A DNA stretch of 64,000 nt, taken from an uncultured Treponema sp. (GTDB lineage Bacteria; Spirochaetota; Spirochaetia; Treponematales; Treponemataceae). Below, one piece after another: positions 51,044 to 58,873 of the stretch. Below the pieces are notes generated by a model. The model was not told the DNA's origin and made no database searches. It was given only the letters and a program-made list of their open reading frames with translations. Numbering within the stretch: position 1 is the first letter of the stretch; each line of letters opens with the position of its first letter. The stretch is taken from positions 62,001 through 126,000 of the forward strand of contig CAJUBD010000007.1 of assembly GCA_910584475.1 (NCBI GenBank), in the 5' to 3' direction. A program made the position numbers and the translations under genes.

Positions 51044-53398
51044 TTATTTTTCTCCTGCCTTCCAATCCACTTCTATATAGTCCGAATCTATGCCGTCGCG
51101 GATGACGCCGTAAGTGCCGCCGCCCGCCTTGCCGCCTTTTATCTGAACTTTGTCATAGCGCACTTTGCCTGGATACATTCCGCGGCAAGTAACGATGCCA
51201 TCCATATTGCCGTTCGCGCTCATATTGGAAGTGGTGTTCGTGTCGCCGTCGAACAAAAAGTAAATGCCCAAAGATTTATCGTCATTTATCCAAGAATCAG
51301 CGTAATTTGTGTATGGCATCGTAATTCGCGCTCCCAATCCTTCAACTTTCGCCCTATAACCCAATGTTCCGCTAATGTCGCCATTTATAGTTTCGCTTCC
51401 GACTTTATCCAAATTATTCGGTTTGTGCATCAGCGTGAGCTTTTTCTGCGAGGATTCGACCGTCTTGCGTTCTTCTTTCATATATTGCCAGACAGACAAC
51501 GCACCGTAGCCCCAACCGCGCCCCTGCGTCCTGTCGATGACATTTTCCTTCAAGACTGGAGCGTCTACCTGCGAATAGTTCGTGCCTTGACCCATCGAAT
51601 TGAGCGAAAGTACGCGATAATAGTAAATTATGCCGGGCTTTGCCGCATCGTTTTTGTCGATAAACTCGCGAACTTTTATCGGAGAATCAGTGATTCTTTT
51701 CCAGCCGGAATCCCTTTGGCTTGAACGGAATACATAGTAAGACGACTCCGCGCTGCCTTCAGGCGCTTGCCAAGTGATTTTCACTGGATGAACGCCATTG
51801 GAATTAGACCCTGGATCTTTTTTATCCGAAACGGAGCCAGGCTTGTAGCTATCATAGTCCCCCACCATCACGCCCTTCGTGGCAATGACATCCTGCGCGG
51901 CATAAGGTGCGGGCGCGGCTATTTTGCTTTGCGCGCTTTCCTTGCCTCCAAACACAGTCGTCATAACATAGAAATCATCCGACTTCACTTCCACAGAATA
52001 ATATCCGTCGGCATCAGACTCGCCAGATGAAGAGACTCCCGATAATACTTTCATGAGAGCATTTTCTGAAGATCCTGCATACACATTGTATGTATATACC
52101 TTTGCATCTTCTGGAGTCTTGTCTCCGTCTGGAAGATAATGAGCACTTCCGATAGGCGCGGTGAATTTTATTATGCAATGAGCACTGTCGCCCTCCTTCT
52201 TTGAAACCACGACGGCAGGAGGCGGGCTTATGATGAATCCTTGCGCTGGATCTTCGCTACCAGGACCAGAATCAGACATCGGTCCTTTCTTGATAACATC
52301 ATCTTCATCCTTCGAGTACGCCTGCACATAGTAATAATAATATGTGTCGCCTAGCAATTTTTGTGTATCCTTATAAGGGGAAGAATCTACATTCGTTGCA
52401 AGCGGCACCAAAGTGGAACTAGAAGAGCTAGAACGATAAATACAATATTTAATTCCTTCTTCTTCATCTTCTTTCCAAGAAATTTCTATGCCCTCTGTGG
52501 CAGTGACATTTCCCCTGCCATTATTGACTTTAACTTCCGTCACTTCATTAGGCGCACCTGGAATCTTCGTATATCCCAAAGCCACAGGGCTTTCCACGCT
52601 TTCGCTTCCATTGCCCGAAATCGCTTTTATTACATAATACAAATCTTTTCCAGAATAAGCCGCTTCGACTGTATCTGAATAGGCATTTCGGGGAGTACTG
52701 CCAATTCGCTTCAAGTTTGAGCCGTTAGACTCTCGAGTTCTGTATATTTCGTAACTGCTCGCGCCGTCCACAGAATCCCAAGTCACGTCTATTTTGTCTT
52801 CGCTTTTACCCATGCTAGCATTCACATTCGCCGCAGGCGAAAATAAAGCCGCCAATGACGACTTGGTGAAATCGCTCGCGTCATAACCTGCAGAGGGATT
52901 TTCCGCACTGACCCTGTAAAAATACGCGTAACCATAGCGAACGTTTTCGTAATTCAATTCATTTGAAAATTTGCCGTCTATGATAATGTCAGTATATGAA
53001 GTGTCGTATATAGATTTAGTATAATCCATCACATCGTAGTCTTCATCTTTTGGCTCTGCAAAACTTCCGTTGGCCTTTTTTTCCGTCACTACCGCGCGTT
53101 CCAAACGATAGTAAGCGGCGTTATCGACCTTTTCCCAAGAAATCCTTATTTTGTCCTGAAATTCATATTTGTCCACATAGATCTTAGACGGCGCAGGCAG
53201 CGTTCCGCCGACAGTTTCCTTTTTGAAAAAATCCACTAGAGACGAAGTTCCGGAAGTCGGCATATCCACTTTGCCCTGAAAAAAATTGGAGCAAGAAGCG
53301 AGCGCGAGGCAAACGCCAAGCAAGACCGCAAAAAGCGCAAATGGCGAGCGCCCCTTTTTTGAGAAAATCCATTTTTTATACCAAACAATTTTATCCAT
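51044..53398 (-). CDS. Large lipoprotein with about five fibronectin type III domains
   Basis: 784 residues. Signal peptide with lipobox LASC (Cys 36). Then FN3-like repeats, recognisable by the pattern ...ISW..V..A..Y.(L/I).R: IRISWEKVDNAAYYRLERA, IDVTWDSVDGASSYEIYR, EGIEISWKEDEEEGIKYCIY, an IKFTAP unit and VKITWQAPEGSAESSYYVF. The C-terminal 120 residues form a separate beta-rich domain. Probably a surface or periplasmic adhesin or carbohydrate-linked scaffold. GGGG site before ATG. It is related to the larger lipoprotein at 59182-63237; the toxin-antitoxin array lies between the two. Confidence 0.85.
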   Translation of the reverse strand: MDKIVWYKKWIFSKKGRSPFALFAVLLGVCLALASCSNFFQGKVDMPTSGTSSLVDFFKKETVGGTLPAPSKIYVDKYEFQDKIRISWEKVDNAAYYRLERAVVTEKKANGSFAEPKDEDYDVMDYTKSIYDTSYTDIIIDGKFSNELNYENVRYGYAYFYRVSAENPSAGYDASDFTKSSLAALFSPAANVNASMGKSEDKIDVTWDSVDGASSYEIYRTRESNGSNLKRIGSTPRNAYSDTVEAAYSGKDLYYVIKAISGNGSESVESPVALGYTKIPGAPNEVTEVKVNNGRGNVTATEGIEISWKEDEEEGIKYCIYRSSSSSSTLVPLATNVDSSPYKDTQKLLGDTYYYYYVQAYSKDEDDVIKKGPMSDSGPGSEDPAQGFIISPPPAVVVSKKEGDSAHCIIKFTAPIGSAHYLPDGDKTPEDAKVYTYNVYAGSSENALMKVLSGVSSSGESDADGYYSVEVKSDDFYVMTTVFGGKESAQSKIAAPAPYAAQDVIATKGVMVGDYDSYKPGSVSDKKDPGSNSNGVHPVKITWQAPEGSAESSYYVFRSSQRDSGWKRITDSPIKVREFIDKNDAAKPGIIYYYRVLSLNSMGQGTNYSQVDAPVLKENVIDRTQGRGWGYGALSVWQYMKEERKTVESSQKKLTLMHKPNNLDKVGSETINGDISGTLGYRAKVEGLGARITMPYTNYADSWINDDKSLGIYFLFDGDTNTTSNMSANGNMDGIVTCRGMYPGKVRYDKVQIKGGKAGGGTYGVIRDGIDSDYIEVDWKAGEK

Positions 53399-53419
53399 TT
53401 TTCACCCCACGACGGACGA

Positions 53420-53595
53420 TTTTACAGTACGAAACGCGCCACAGCGGCGTTCCGAATGCCCTTGCCTGCCTCGTCATCGCCCCACCTTGACGCATTGTCA
53501 TTGTTTCACTTTGACGCATTGTCATTGTCTCACCTTGACCCGACAACCCATTCCCGCGACAGATTCCCATGCCAATGATGGCTCGCAATTGCGCA
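53420..53595. repeat. R7 leader repeat, copy 1
   Basis: Three direct units of TTGACGCATTGTCATTGT type (one altered) followed by GACCCGACAACCCATTCCCG. Lies between the DUF2442 gene and the FN3 lipoprotein gene. Confidence 0.8.
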
Positions 53596-53596
53596 T

Positions 53597-53881
53597 TCAC
53601 GCAATTTTCTCCAACGAATCTTGAATCGTCCTGCCGTTTTTATAAAGAACCTCCGCATCCAAATCAAGACAATTCGCGCCATCATATTTTCCGTCAAGCG
53701 TCCACGCCAAAGTATGATTAAGAACAGTGCAATTGTTTCTGTAAAAGTCCTCGTTCTCCAAAACCTTGAACACGCCCTGCCCCACAAGGTGCGAAACATC
53801 GCATTCTTTTATTACGCCGTCAGAAAAATAAACATCAACCTTGTAATTTTTTTTCGGAATAACCTGAATCACCGTGTTCAT
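53597..53881 (-). CDS. DUF2442-like protein (module 8, second gene)
   Basis: 94 residues, DUF2442-like: YKVDVYFSDGVIKECDVSHL, then FYRNNCTVLNHTLAWTLDGK and CLDLDAEVLYKNG. ATG 53881 follows AAGGAGG; the frame is open upstream but that part overlaps DUF4160. DUF2442 and DUF4160 genes are often paired and suspected of a toxin-antitoxin-like or nutrient-independent regulatory role, unproven. Confidence 0.85.
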   Translation of the reverse strand: MNTVIQVIPKKNYKVDVYFSDGVIKECDVSHLVGQGVFKVLENEDFYRNNCTVLNHTLAWTLDGKYDGANCLDLDAEVLYKNGRTIQDSLEKIA

Positions 53882-53904
53882 TTTTCGTTTTCCTCCTTGT
53901 CCGC

Positions 53905-54162
53905 TTAAAGCGGCTTGATCTTTTTCGGCATTTTCTTGTCTTTTAGATCGTTCCACACCGCCATAAGTTCCTCTTTGTGCAGTTCGCACCATCCTAAAAT
54001 CATTTTTGCCTTGTTTGCAGGCAACATTCCTTTTAAAATCACGCAATTTTGAATGTCCACCAGTGCCATAAAACTTGCATATTCCGCATGAATGTGCGGT
54101 GGAAGATGGTCGTCCCAATACGCATATACTTTGATTCCATTGAATTCGCTTAACAATGGCAT
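53905..54162 (-). CDS. DUF4160 protein (module 8, first gene)
   Basis: 85 residues with the DUF4160 core YAYWDDHLPPHIHAEYASF and the C-terminal ELHKEELMAVWNDL. Start ATG 54162 after AAGGAGG. Forms a pair with the DUF2442 gene 23 bases downstream. The HxH motif suggests metal binding. Function unknown. Confidence 0.88.
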   Translation of the reverse strand: MPLLSEFNGIKVYAYWDDHLPPHIHAEYASFMALVDIQNCVILKGMLPANKAKMILGWCELHKEELMAVWNDLKDKKMPKKIKPL

Positions 54163-54167
54163 ATTTC

Positions 54168-54300
54168 ATATCCTCCTTATCGCCGCCTCGTCATCGACCC
54201 ACCTTGACGCATTGTCATTGTCTCACCTTGACCCGACAATCCATTCCCGCGACAGATTCCCGTGGTCAAGCGCTACGCATTTCACACGCATGGAACGCGC
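54168..54300. repeat. R7 leader repeat, copy 2
   Basis: One unit of TTGACGCATTGTCATTGT, then GACCCGACAATCCATTCCCG, CGACAGATTCCCGTGGTCAA and CATTTCACACGCATGGAACG. Confidence 0.85.
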
Positions 54301-54309
54301 CGAATGGCG

Positions 54310-54711
54310 TTATTCACCCCATCCCTCATAAAGTTCCAGCGGCGAATGTTCCGCGATAAGCGAAAAATCCCTGTCGATTTGTAAAATCGGAACATCATTC
54401 AGCAAGGCGTAAGACGCTATCAAGCAATCGTTCGTCTTTCTGATTGTAACGCCCTTTTTCCGCAACGAGCGGTAAAGCGAAACCGTCTTCTCCGCCACAA
54501 CCATCATATCATCGTTCAACATCGCAAAACCGCTCAAAAAAAGCCGCATTTCCTCCAACGATTTGTCATCCCGAACGCCTTGCAAAACCTCCGTCCACAC
54601 AATCGGGCAGAGGACGACCTCCCCATTTTGTATCAATTTTTCGACCGTGTCGGCGGTTGGCAAGACATCGTTAAAATATCCAATCCACGCCGAAGAATCA
54701 ACCAAAACCAT
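54310..54711 (-). CDS. vapC: VapC-type PIN-domain toxin (module 7)
   Basis: 133 residues. PIN acidic residues in LVDSSAWIGYF, WTEVLQGVRDD, NDCLIASYALLN and QIDRDF. VapC toxins are RNases that usually cut tRNA or rRNA. ATG 54711 is preferred: GGGAG is eight bases before it, in the end of the antitoxin gene, two bases from its stop. Confidence 0.92.
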   Translation of the reverse strand: MVLVDSSAWIGYFNDVLPTADTVEKLIQNGEVVLCPIVWTEVLQGVRDDKSLEEMRLFLSGFAMLNDDMMVVAEKTVSLYRSLRKKGVTIRKTNDCLIASYALLNDVPILQIDRDFSLIAEHSPLELYEGWGE

Positions 54712-54713
54712 CG

Positions 54714-54923
54714 TCACCACTCCCGCATTTCGTCAAGATTTCCTTCCCAAACCTTTGAGCCGCGGAACTTAAGCATTCCTAGTCGCAAACGCTTTTGCGC
54801 GATTTTTTCCGAAAGCAAATTCTCCACCAATTTTGAAAGCGTTTCTTCGTTATAATTTTCGTCAATCGCTTTTGCGGCGACCGCCTCTTTTACAAGTTCA
54901 TCGCTTATGCTGACCATGCACAT
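54714..54923 (-). CDS. vapB: VapB-type antitoxin (module 7)
   Basis: 69 residues: ISDELVKEAVAAKAIDENYN looks like a DUF2191/VapB N-terminal DNA-binding segment, followed by VENLLSEKIAQKRLRLG and a C-terminal toxin-binding tail ending MREW. AGGAGG seven bases before ATG. Directly precedes vapC. Confidence 0.85.
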   Translation of the reverse strand: MCMVSISDELVKEAVAAKAIDENYNEETLSKLVENLLSEKIAQKRLRLGMLKFRGSKVWEGNLDEMREW

Positions 54924-54930
54924 CTTTTCT

Positions 54931-55110
54931 CCTCCTTGCCCGCCTCGTCATCGCCCCACCTTGACACATTGTCATTGTCTCACCTTGACCCATTGTCATT
55001 GTCGGGCTTTGACCCGACAATCCATTCCCGCGACAGATTCCCGTGTCAAGTGCTACGCATTTCACACGCACGAAACGCGCCGCGCCTGCTCATGCCGACC
55101 GCCCTTGCTT
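54931..55110. repeat. R7 leader repeat, copy 3
   Basis: Two TTGACNCATTGTCATTGT units, a GTCGGG/CCCGAC hairpin, GACAGATTCCCGTGTCAAGT, CATTTCACACGCACGAAACG, then TGCTCATGCCGACCGCCCTT, which recurs at 58180-58204. Confidence 0.88.
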
Positions 55111-55123
55111 CGCACAAGACCTT

Positions 55124-55480
55124 TCAATCGCCCCATTCCATCCTGTTGCCCACGACACAAAGAAGTTCGTCCACAACCTCGTCAATCAAAGCCCGCGAAA
55201 TTCTGCCAGCCACCGTATCAAGGCGCGTTTTGTCAACGACCATAATCTGCGAGCAAATCGCGACAGAATCTTTCGGCAAAAGCGAATCTTCAGAGGAAAT
55301 GAACACGTTCCCCCTGTAATCGGCAAGCGCGACATTAGTAGTGAGCGGGATGACAAGCGTCGTACCAAATCGGCTCAAATTCAAGTTGTCGCTTTGAATC
55401 ACCAAAGCGGGCCGTTTGAAGCCCGGCTCTGACCCGATCGGAAGCCCCAAATCAACCCAGTAAATCTCACCACACATCAT
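55124..55480 (-). CDS. MazF/PemK-type endoribonuclease toxin (module 6)
   Basis: 118 residues: GEIYWVDLGLPIGSEPGFKR, PALVIQSDNLN, LTTNVALADYRGNVFIS and ICSQIMVVDKTRL are the MazF/PemK barrel motifs. It cuts mRNA at short sequences. It overlaps the antitoxin gene by 14 bases. Confidence 0.93.
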   Translation of the reverse strand: MMCGEIYWVDLGLPIGSEPGFKRPALVIQSDNLNLSRFGTTLVIPLTTNVALADYRGNVFISSEDSLLPKDSVAICSQIMVVDKTRLDTVAGRISRALIDEVVDELLCVVGNRMEWGD

Positions 55481-55694
55481 CTTTTGTCAGCTCCCTGAAG
55501 TGCTGAATCGAAGCGGGTGTTTCGCAAAAGTCGCAAGAACCGACAAGAGAAAGCATCTCGCTTATATTTTCCGCAGAAAGCGGCTTTTTCGCAGAACCAT
55601 TGCCGTCATAGCGAACCACAAAGTTTTCAAGCCGCGCCGCGCTCATCGAGTCAACAAGGCGGTGCGCCTTTTCACGCAACATTTCGTAAGTCAT
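55467..55694 (-). CDS. Antitoxin of the MazF-type toxin (module 6)
   Basis: 75 residues. The first 33 residues (MTYEMLREKAHRLVDSMS, then ARLENFVVRYDGNG) are nearly identical to those of the antitoxin at 56501-56701, which is paired with a PIN toxin. The tail differs. AGGAGG before ATG. Confidence 0.85.
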   Translation of the reverse strand: MTYEMLREKAHRLVDSMSAARLENFVVRYDGNGSAKKPLSAENISEMLSLVGSCDFCETPASIQHFRELTKDDVW

Positions 55695-55699
55695 CGCTT

Positions 55700-55855
55700 T
55701 CTCCTCCTTGTCCGCCTTGCCATCGACTCACCTTGACGCATTGTCATTGTCTCACCTTGACGCATTGTCATTGTCGGGCTTTGACCCGACAATCTATTCC
55801 CGCGACAGATTCCCGTGGTCAAGTACTACGCATTTCACACGCATGGAACGCGCCC
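55700..55855. repeat. R7 leader repeat, copy 4
   Basis: Two TTGACGCATTGTCATTGT units, GTCGGG/CCCGAC hairpin, CGACAGATTCCCGTGGTCAA and CATTTCACACGCATGGAACG; it runs into the last codons of the DUF2442 gene. Confidence 0.88.
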
Positions 55856-56086
55856 GCCGCACGACTTTAAAAACTCAGGCGCGAAGTCCAAGCCATTTTC
55901 CCATGCCAGCGTGTGCCTTTGAATTGAAAAGTCCTTGAACAAATTCAAGTCCTGCAATTCCGAAATGATTTTCCGTCCGTCAGAAAAAACGACGCTTTCC
56001 AAGTCCACCAAATCCCGCGTTCCGTCATCGAACATAAAGTCAATCTTGTAGCCGTCAATATATTTTGCGCTTTCAATGTGAAGCAT
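55835..56086 (-). CDS. DUF2442-like protein, 3' end replaced by repeat DNA (module 5)
   Basis: 83 residues: YIDGYKIDFMFDDGTRDLVD, VVFSDGRKIISELQDLNLF and HTLAWENGLDFAPEF. The last seven residues (GGRVPCV) are coded by the R7 repeat, so the original end was cut at the module border. GGAGGAGG before ATG. No DUF4160 partner is adjacent; it follows a VapBC pair by 20 bases. Confidence 0.8.
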   Translation of the reverse strand: MLHIESAKYIDGYKIDFMFDDGTRDLVDLESVVFSDGRKIISELQDLNLFKDFSIQRHTLAWENGLDFAPEFLKSCGGRVPCV

Positions 56087-56106
56087 ATTTCCTCCTCCCG
56101 TTTCGC

Positions 56107-56499
56107 CTAAACAGGCGGCAGAATTTTCAAGCCTTCAATTCTGCCAAAATGCCGCACATTGTTCGTAACCAAGACCGCATCCTGTTCTAGCGCCAAAGCA
56201 CCAATCAAAATATCATCATCCTCTATCAACTCGCCGCGATGTTTTAAGTCGCTATAAATCTTCGCCGCAATTCTCATCGTGCTGGGAGAGAGCGAAACAA
56301 CGCCATAATACTCAGCGAACCTTTCAAAAACCGGCAGAAGTCTTTTTGCATCCCGAAAACACAAGCCGCGATAAATTTCGTAATATGCGATGTCGGGAAT
56401 CCTAATTTCATCCTCCCTTTCAATATTCAAAATTCGCTCAACAATGCCAATTTTATTTTCAAGAATATAGCTTATAATGTTTGTGTCCAAAAGATGCAA
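56107..56499 (-). CDS. vapC: PIN-domain toxin, VapC type (module 4)
   Basis: 130 residues from a TTG start (56499), six bases after GGGAG. HLLDTNIISYILENK, DIAYYEIYRGLC, EDDDILIGALAL and VLVTNNVRHF give the PIN acidic sites. Starts right after the antitoxin stop. Ribonuclease toxin. Confidence 0.9.
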   Translation of the reverse strand: MHLLDTNIISYILENKIGIVERILNIEREDEIRIPDIAYYEIYRGLCFRDAKRLLPVFERFAEYYGVVSLSPSTMRIAAKIYSDLKHRGELIEDDDILIGALALEQDAVLVTNNVRHFGRIEGLKILPPV

Positions 56500-56500
56500 T

Positions 56501-56701
56501 TCACGCTCCCGCAAATTTCATTTTTTCACTGCGAATTTCTTGCGCCTCCTCGTGCGAAATCAACCCAGCCAATTGAAACAAAGGATGTTCCGCATTGGCA
56601 CAACCATTGCCGTCATAGCGAACCACAAAGTTTTCAAGCCGCGCCTCACTCATCGAGTCAACCAAGCGGTGCGCCTTTTCACGCAACATTTCGTAAGTCA
56701 T
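56501..56701 (-). CDS. Antitoxin of the PIN toxin (module 4)
   Basis: 66 residues from ATG 56701, seven bases after GGGAGG. The N-terminal 33 residues match those of the antitoxin at 55467-55694 except for one residue; the rest (FQLAGLISHEEAQEIRSEKM) is different and should bind the PIN toxin. Confidence 0.85.
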   Translation of the reverse strand: MTYEMLREKAHRLVDSMSEARLENFVVRYDGNGCANAEHPLFQLAGLISHEEAQEIRSEKMKFAGA

Positions 56702-56724
56702 ATTCCGCCTCCCTTTCTCCGCGC

Positions 56725-57099
56725 CTACAAGCAATACTTTGCAATCAACTCCACAATCTCCCTGTTCGACAAAACCTTGTCATCGTCCTTCTTGCTGTAT
56801 ATCGTCAGAAGGTAAACCACCTTGTCGTCCATGACGACATAATAAATAATCCTGTACCCATTCGCTTTGCCTGCCTTCGTGTCGGTATTCGCCGCGCGGA
56901 CTTTGTAGGCGTGTCCGCCCGCCTCAATTTTTAAATTCGGAATCTTGTCGCCTACCAAATTACCCTGCGACAACTGTTCGGTGACAGTTTCCACATCTTT
57001 TGTGATATGGAAATATTTCTTTTTCCCTGCATAATATTTCAAGTCGCGCTCAAACTTTTCAGTGGAAATAATTTCAAATTCTTCAATCTTCTTCGCCAT
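56725..57099 (-). CDS. RelE/ParE-superfamily toxin (module 3)
   Basis: 124 residues. ISTEKFERDLKYYAGKKKYF, then GGHAYKVRAANTD and GYRIIYYVVMDDKVVYLLTI follow the RelE fold order, with C-terminal residues near the active site. Ribosome-dependent mRNA cleavage is the usual role. It overlaps its antitoxin gene by 17 bases. Confidence 0.85.
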   Translation of the reverse strand: MAKKIEEFEIISTEKFERDLKYYAGKKKYFHITKDVETVTEQLSQGNLVGDKIPNLKIEAGGHAYKVRAANTDTKAGKANGYRIIYYVVMDDKVVYLLTIYSKKDDDKVLSNREIVELIAKYCL

Positions 57100-57265
57100 T
57101 TTTCACCCTCTCAATATATTCTTCCACTTCTGCTTTCGCTTGCGCCCACGACTTTTTCGGCAGAAGGCCTGCCTCCATGAGCTTCACTTCCTTGAAGGAC
57201 TGTATCAAGGATTCTTCCACAGTGCAATAGCGTTCTATATTTTCAGTTTCCTTTGTCGCAACCAT
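57083..57265 (-). CDS. Antitoxin of the RelE-type toxin (module 3)
   Basis: 60 residues from ATG 57265, six bases after AGGAGG: CTVEESLIQSFKEVKLMEAG, LLPKKSWAQAKAEVEE. Short acidic helical antitoxin; the start region just upstream gives a GTG alternative without a proper site. Confidence 0.75.
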   Translation of the reverse strand: MVATKETENIERYCTVEESLIQSFKEVKLMEAGLLPKKSWAQAKAEVEEYIERVKNGEED

Positions 57266-57338
57266 ATTCATCCTCCTCACTTCGCCCTGTCTTCACCACA
57301 CGGCGGCGTTCCGAACGCCCTTCTGAACATGGAAAACC

Positions 57339-57923
57339 TCACACCGTCTGGTACATAAAAATACACCCTTCGTCGTACTCTGGCTTCACATGCTTTTGCA
57401 CGAACTTCTCATCTTCGGGTGACAAGCGGTGAAACCCCATCGTTTTGTAATGTTCAATCAAGCGGTCTTCGGGCAGTGCGTAGATGTAAAACGAATTCAC
57501 GCCGACATATTTTGCAATCTCCCGAACAAGCGGAAAAATGAAAACATAGAACACATTAAATCCAAATTTAGGTGCAAGAGGATGTTCCTTTCTGTAATTT
57601 TCATTTATCGCAAAATTTGAAAGTTCAATTGCTGGAATTGCATCAAATTGCCCCATAGAAGAATTTGAAATTTGCATTGTAATCAATCCTGTTCGCAATG
57701 AAAAATAACAGACTATTTCATCCGTATCCTTGTCCTTTACAAGATAAGTTCTCGCATAATTTTCATTTTCATCGCCCAATGCACTATTTTTCAAATAATT
57801 TTCAAGACCCGCCGCATTGTTTGGAACAGAAAACTGCTTTATCAAATCAAAATTCTTTTTTGAATCAAGCAAATGCTCCAAAGAAAATTCTTCTGTATCC
57901 AAATTAAATTCGTCAAATTTCAC
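57339..57923 (-). CDS. GNAT-family acetyltransferase, probable toxin (module 2)
   Basis: 194 residues. GNAT core: ARTYLVKDKDTDEIVCYFSL, IELSNFAINENYR, FVFPLVREIAKYVGVNSFYI-like strand and YKTMGFHRLSPEDE. GTG start 57923 overlaps the upstream small gene by 11 bases. With a small acidic partner this resembles TacT-like toxins that acetylate aminoacyl-tRNA; an ordinary acetyltransferase is possible. Confidence 0.75.
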   Translation of the reverse strand: MKFDEFNLDTEEFSLEHLLDSKKNFDLIKQFSVPNNAAGLENYLKNSALGDENENYARTYLVKDKDTDEIVCYFSLRTGLITMQISNSSMGQFDAIPAIELSNFAINENYRKEHPLAPKFGFNVFYVFIFPLVREIAKYVGVNSFYIYALPEDRLIEHYKTMGFHRLSPEDEKFVQKHVKPEYDEGCIFMYQTV

Positions 57924-58110
57924 CTCGCTCTCTCGCCTCCCTAAGAAATTTACGCTCCTTTTCGTGTTCTATTCTAATCGCCTCTTTGACTTCCTCGGCA
58001 ATTCTTTTTAACTCCGTAAAATCCGATTTCGGCGTATGCGCAATCTTGTACGCAAGGCTTTCGGGATCATAAATAGTGCCTTTCAAATGCTCTTTGTCAT
58101 AATATCTCAT
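57913..58110 (-). CDS. Small antitoxin-like partner of the GNAT protein (module 2)
   Basis: 65 residues, highly charged and helical (RIAEEVKEAIRIEHEKERKF, LREARERGEI). AAGGAG site. Overlaps the GNAT gene. No DNA-binding motif is clear. Confidence 0.7.
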   Translation of the reverse strand: MRYYDKEHLKGTIYDPESLAYKIAHTPKSDFTELKRIAEEVKEAIRIEHEKERKFLREARERGEI

Positions 58111-58124
58111 TTCCTTTTTCTCCT

Positions 58125-58235
58125 TATCCGCCCGTCATTGCGCAACGGCGGGCATTTCACACGCACGGAACGCGCACCTCCTGCCTATGCCGATCGCCCT
58201 TGCCAACCCGCTTTTACTGACATTGCTCGCTCGCG
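58125..58235. repeat. R7 leader repeat, variant copy 5
   Basis: Has CATTTCACACGCACGGAACG and TGCCTATGCCGATCGCCCTT in common with copy 3, plus a CGCCCGTCATTG/CAACGGCGGGC hairpin, but lacks the TTGACGCATTGTC units. Confidence 0.75.
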
Positions 58236-58640
58236 TCAAACCGTAACCACGCAAAGTTCGTTGTAATATGCAAGCGAAGAATCATGCGTAAGAAAAAGCA
58301 TGTCCTCGACCTTTGCCTGACAGAGCAGAATTCTGTCAAACGGGTCATTATGACGCGGCGCAGATGTCTCTCGCCTCAATGCAGAAAGCATTTTTATATG
58401 GTCAGGATGCAACGGAAGCAGCGTAAAATCCGCCTCTTCACACCATCCAAGCACATCGCCGCAAGAACTTACCATTCTTTCCGGGTGAAGGATGTGCTTT
58501 ATTTCAATTTCCCACAACGAGGCGACGCTGAAATAAACGCCATTTTCCCAGTCGTCAATGTACGCCCTTGCCTTCTCGGAAAGCCTTGCGTCCCCATTAA
58601 GATACCAAAGGGCGATGTGCGTGTCAAGCAAAAAATTCAT
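58236..58640 (-). CDS. vapC: PIN-domain toxin, VapC type (module 1)
   Basis: 134 residues. FLLDTHIALWYLNGDARLSE, VASLWEIEIKHIL, HNDPFDRILLCQAKVEDM and FLTHDSSLAYY give the YLLDTH subclass of PIN toxins. The ATG overlaps the antitoxin stop (ATGA), with GGAG inside the antitoxin end. Confidence 0.93.
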   Translation of the reverse strand: MNFLLDTHIALWYLNGDARLSEKARAYIDDWENGVYFSVASLWEIEIKHILHPERMVSSCGDVLGWCEEADFTLLPLHPDHIKMLSALRRETSAPRHNDPFDRILLCQAKVEDMLFLTHDSSLAYYNELCVVTV

Positions 58641-58873
58641 TCGTTCACTCCGAACATCTCGGAAACCTCGTCATTGCAAAAATCAATGTCATCGGGGTAG
58701 CGCAGTTCATTCCTTGCCATGCCGAACGAACGAAACGGACGCTTCGGGCGTTCGCTTTCAGTTTCCATCAAGGAAGCCGAAAGGCTGTTTATAATGCCGA
58801 GTTTTACATCGCTCCCAAGCGAAGCCAGCAGCCGCGCGTACTGTTCGGCTGTTTTTTGTGCAATTTCACTCAT
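58637..58873 (-). CDS. Antitoxin of the PIN toxin (module 1)
   Basis: 78 residues from ATG 58873 after GGAGG: MSEIAQKTAEQYARLLASLG, then VKLGIINSLSASLMETES and an Asp/Glu-rich C-terminal tail. Sequence upstream in frame is repeat DNA. First gene of the toxin-antitoxin array. Confidence 0.82.
   Translation of the reverse strand: MSEIAQKTAEQYARLLASLGSDVKLGIINSLSASLMETESERPKRPFRSFGMARNELRYPDDIDFCNDEVSEMFGVNE

Noticed and set aside
53882..54169. Long N-terminal extension of the DUF2442 protein at 53597
   Set aside because: That stretch is the DUF4160 gene in another frame; AAGGAGG plus ATG at 53881 marks the true start.
53420..55855. R7 repeats as integron attC sites
   Set aside because: I could not find the paired core sites and bulged palindrome expected of attC, and no integrase gene is in the window; kept only as a hypothesis.
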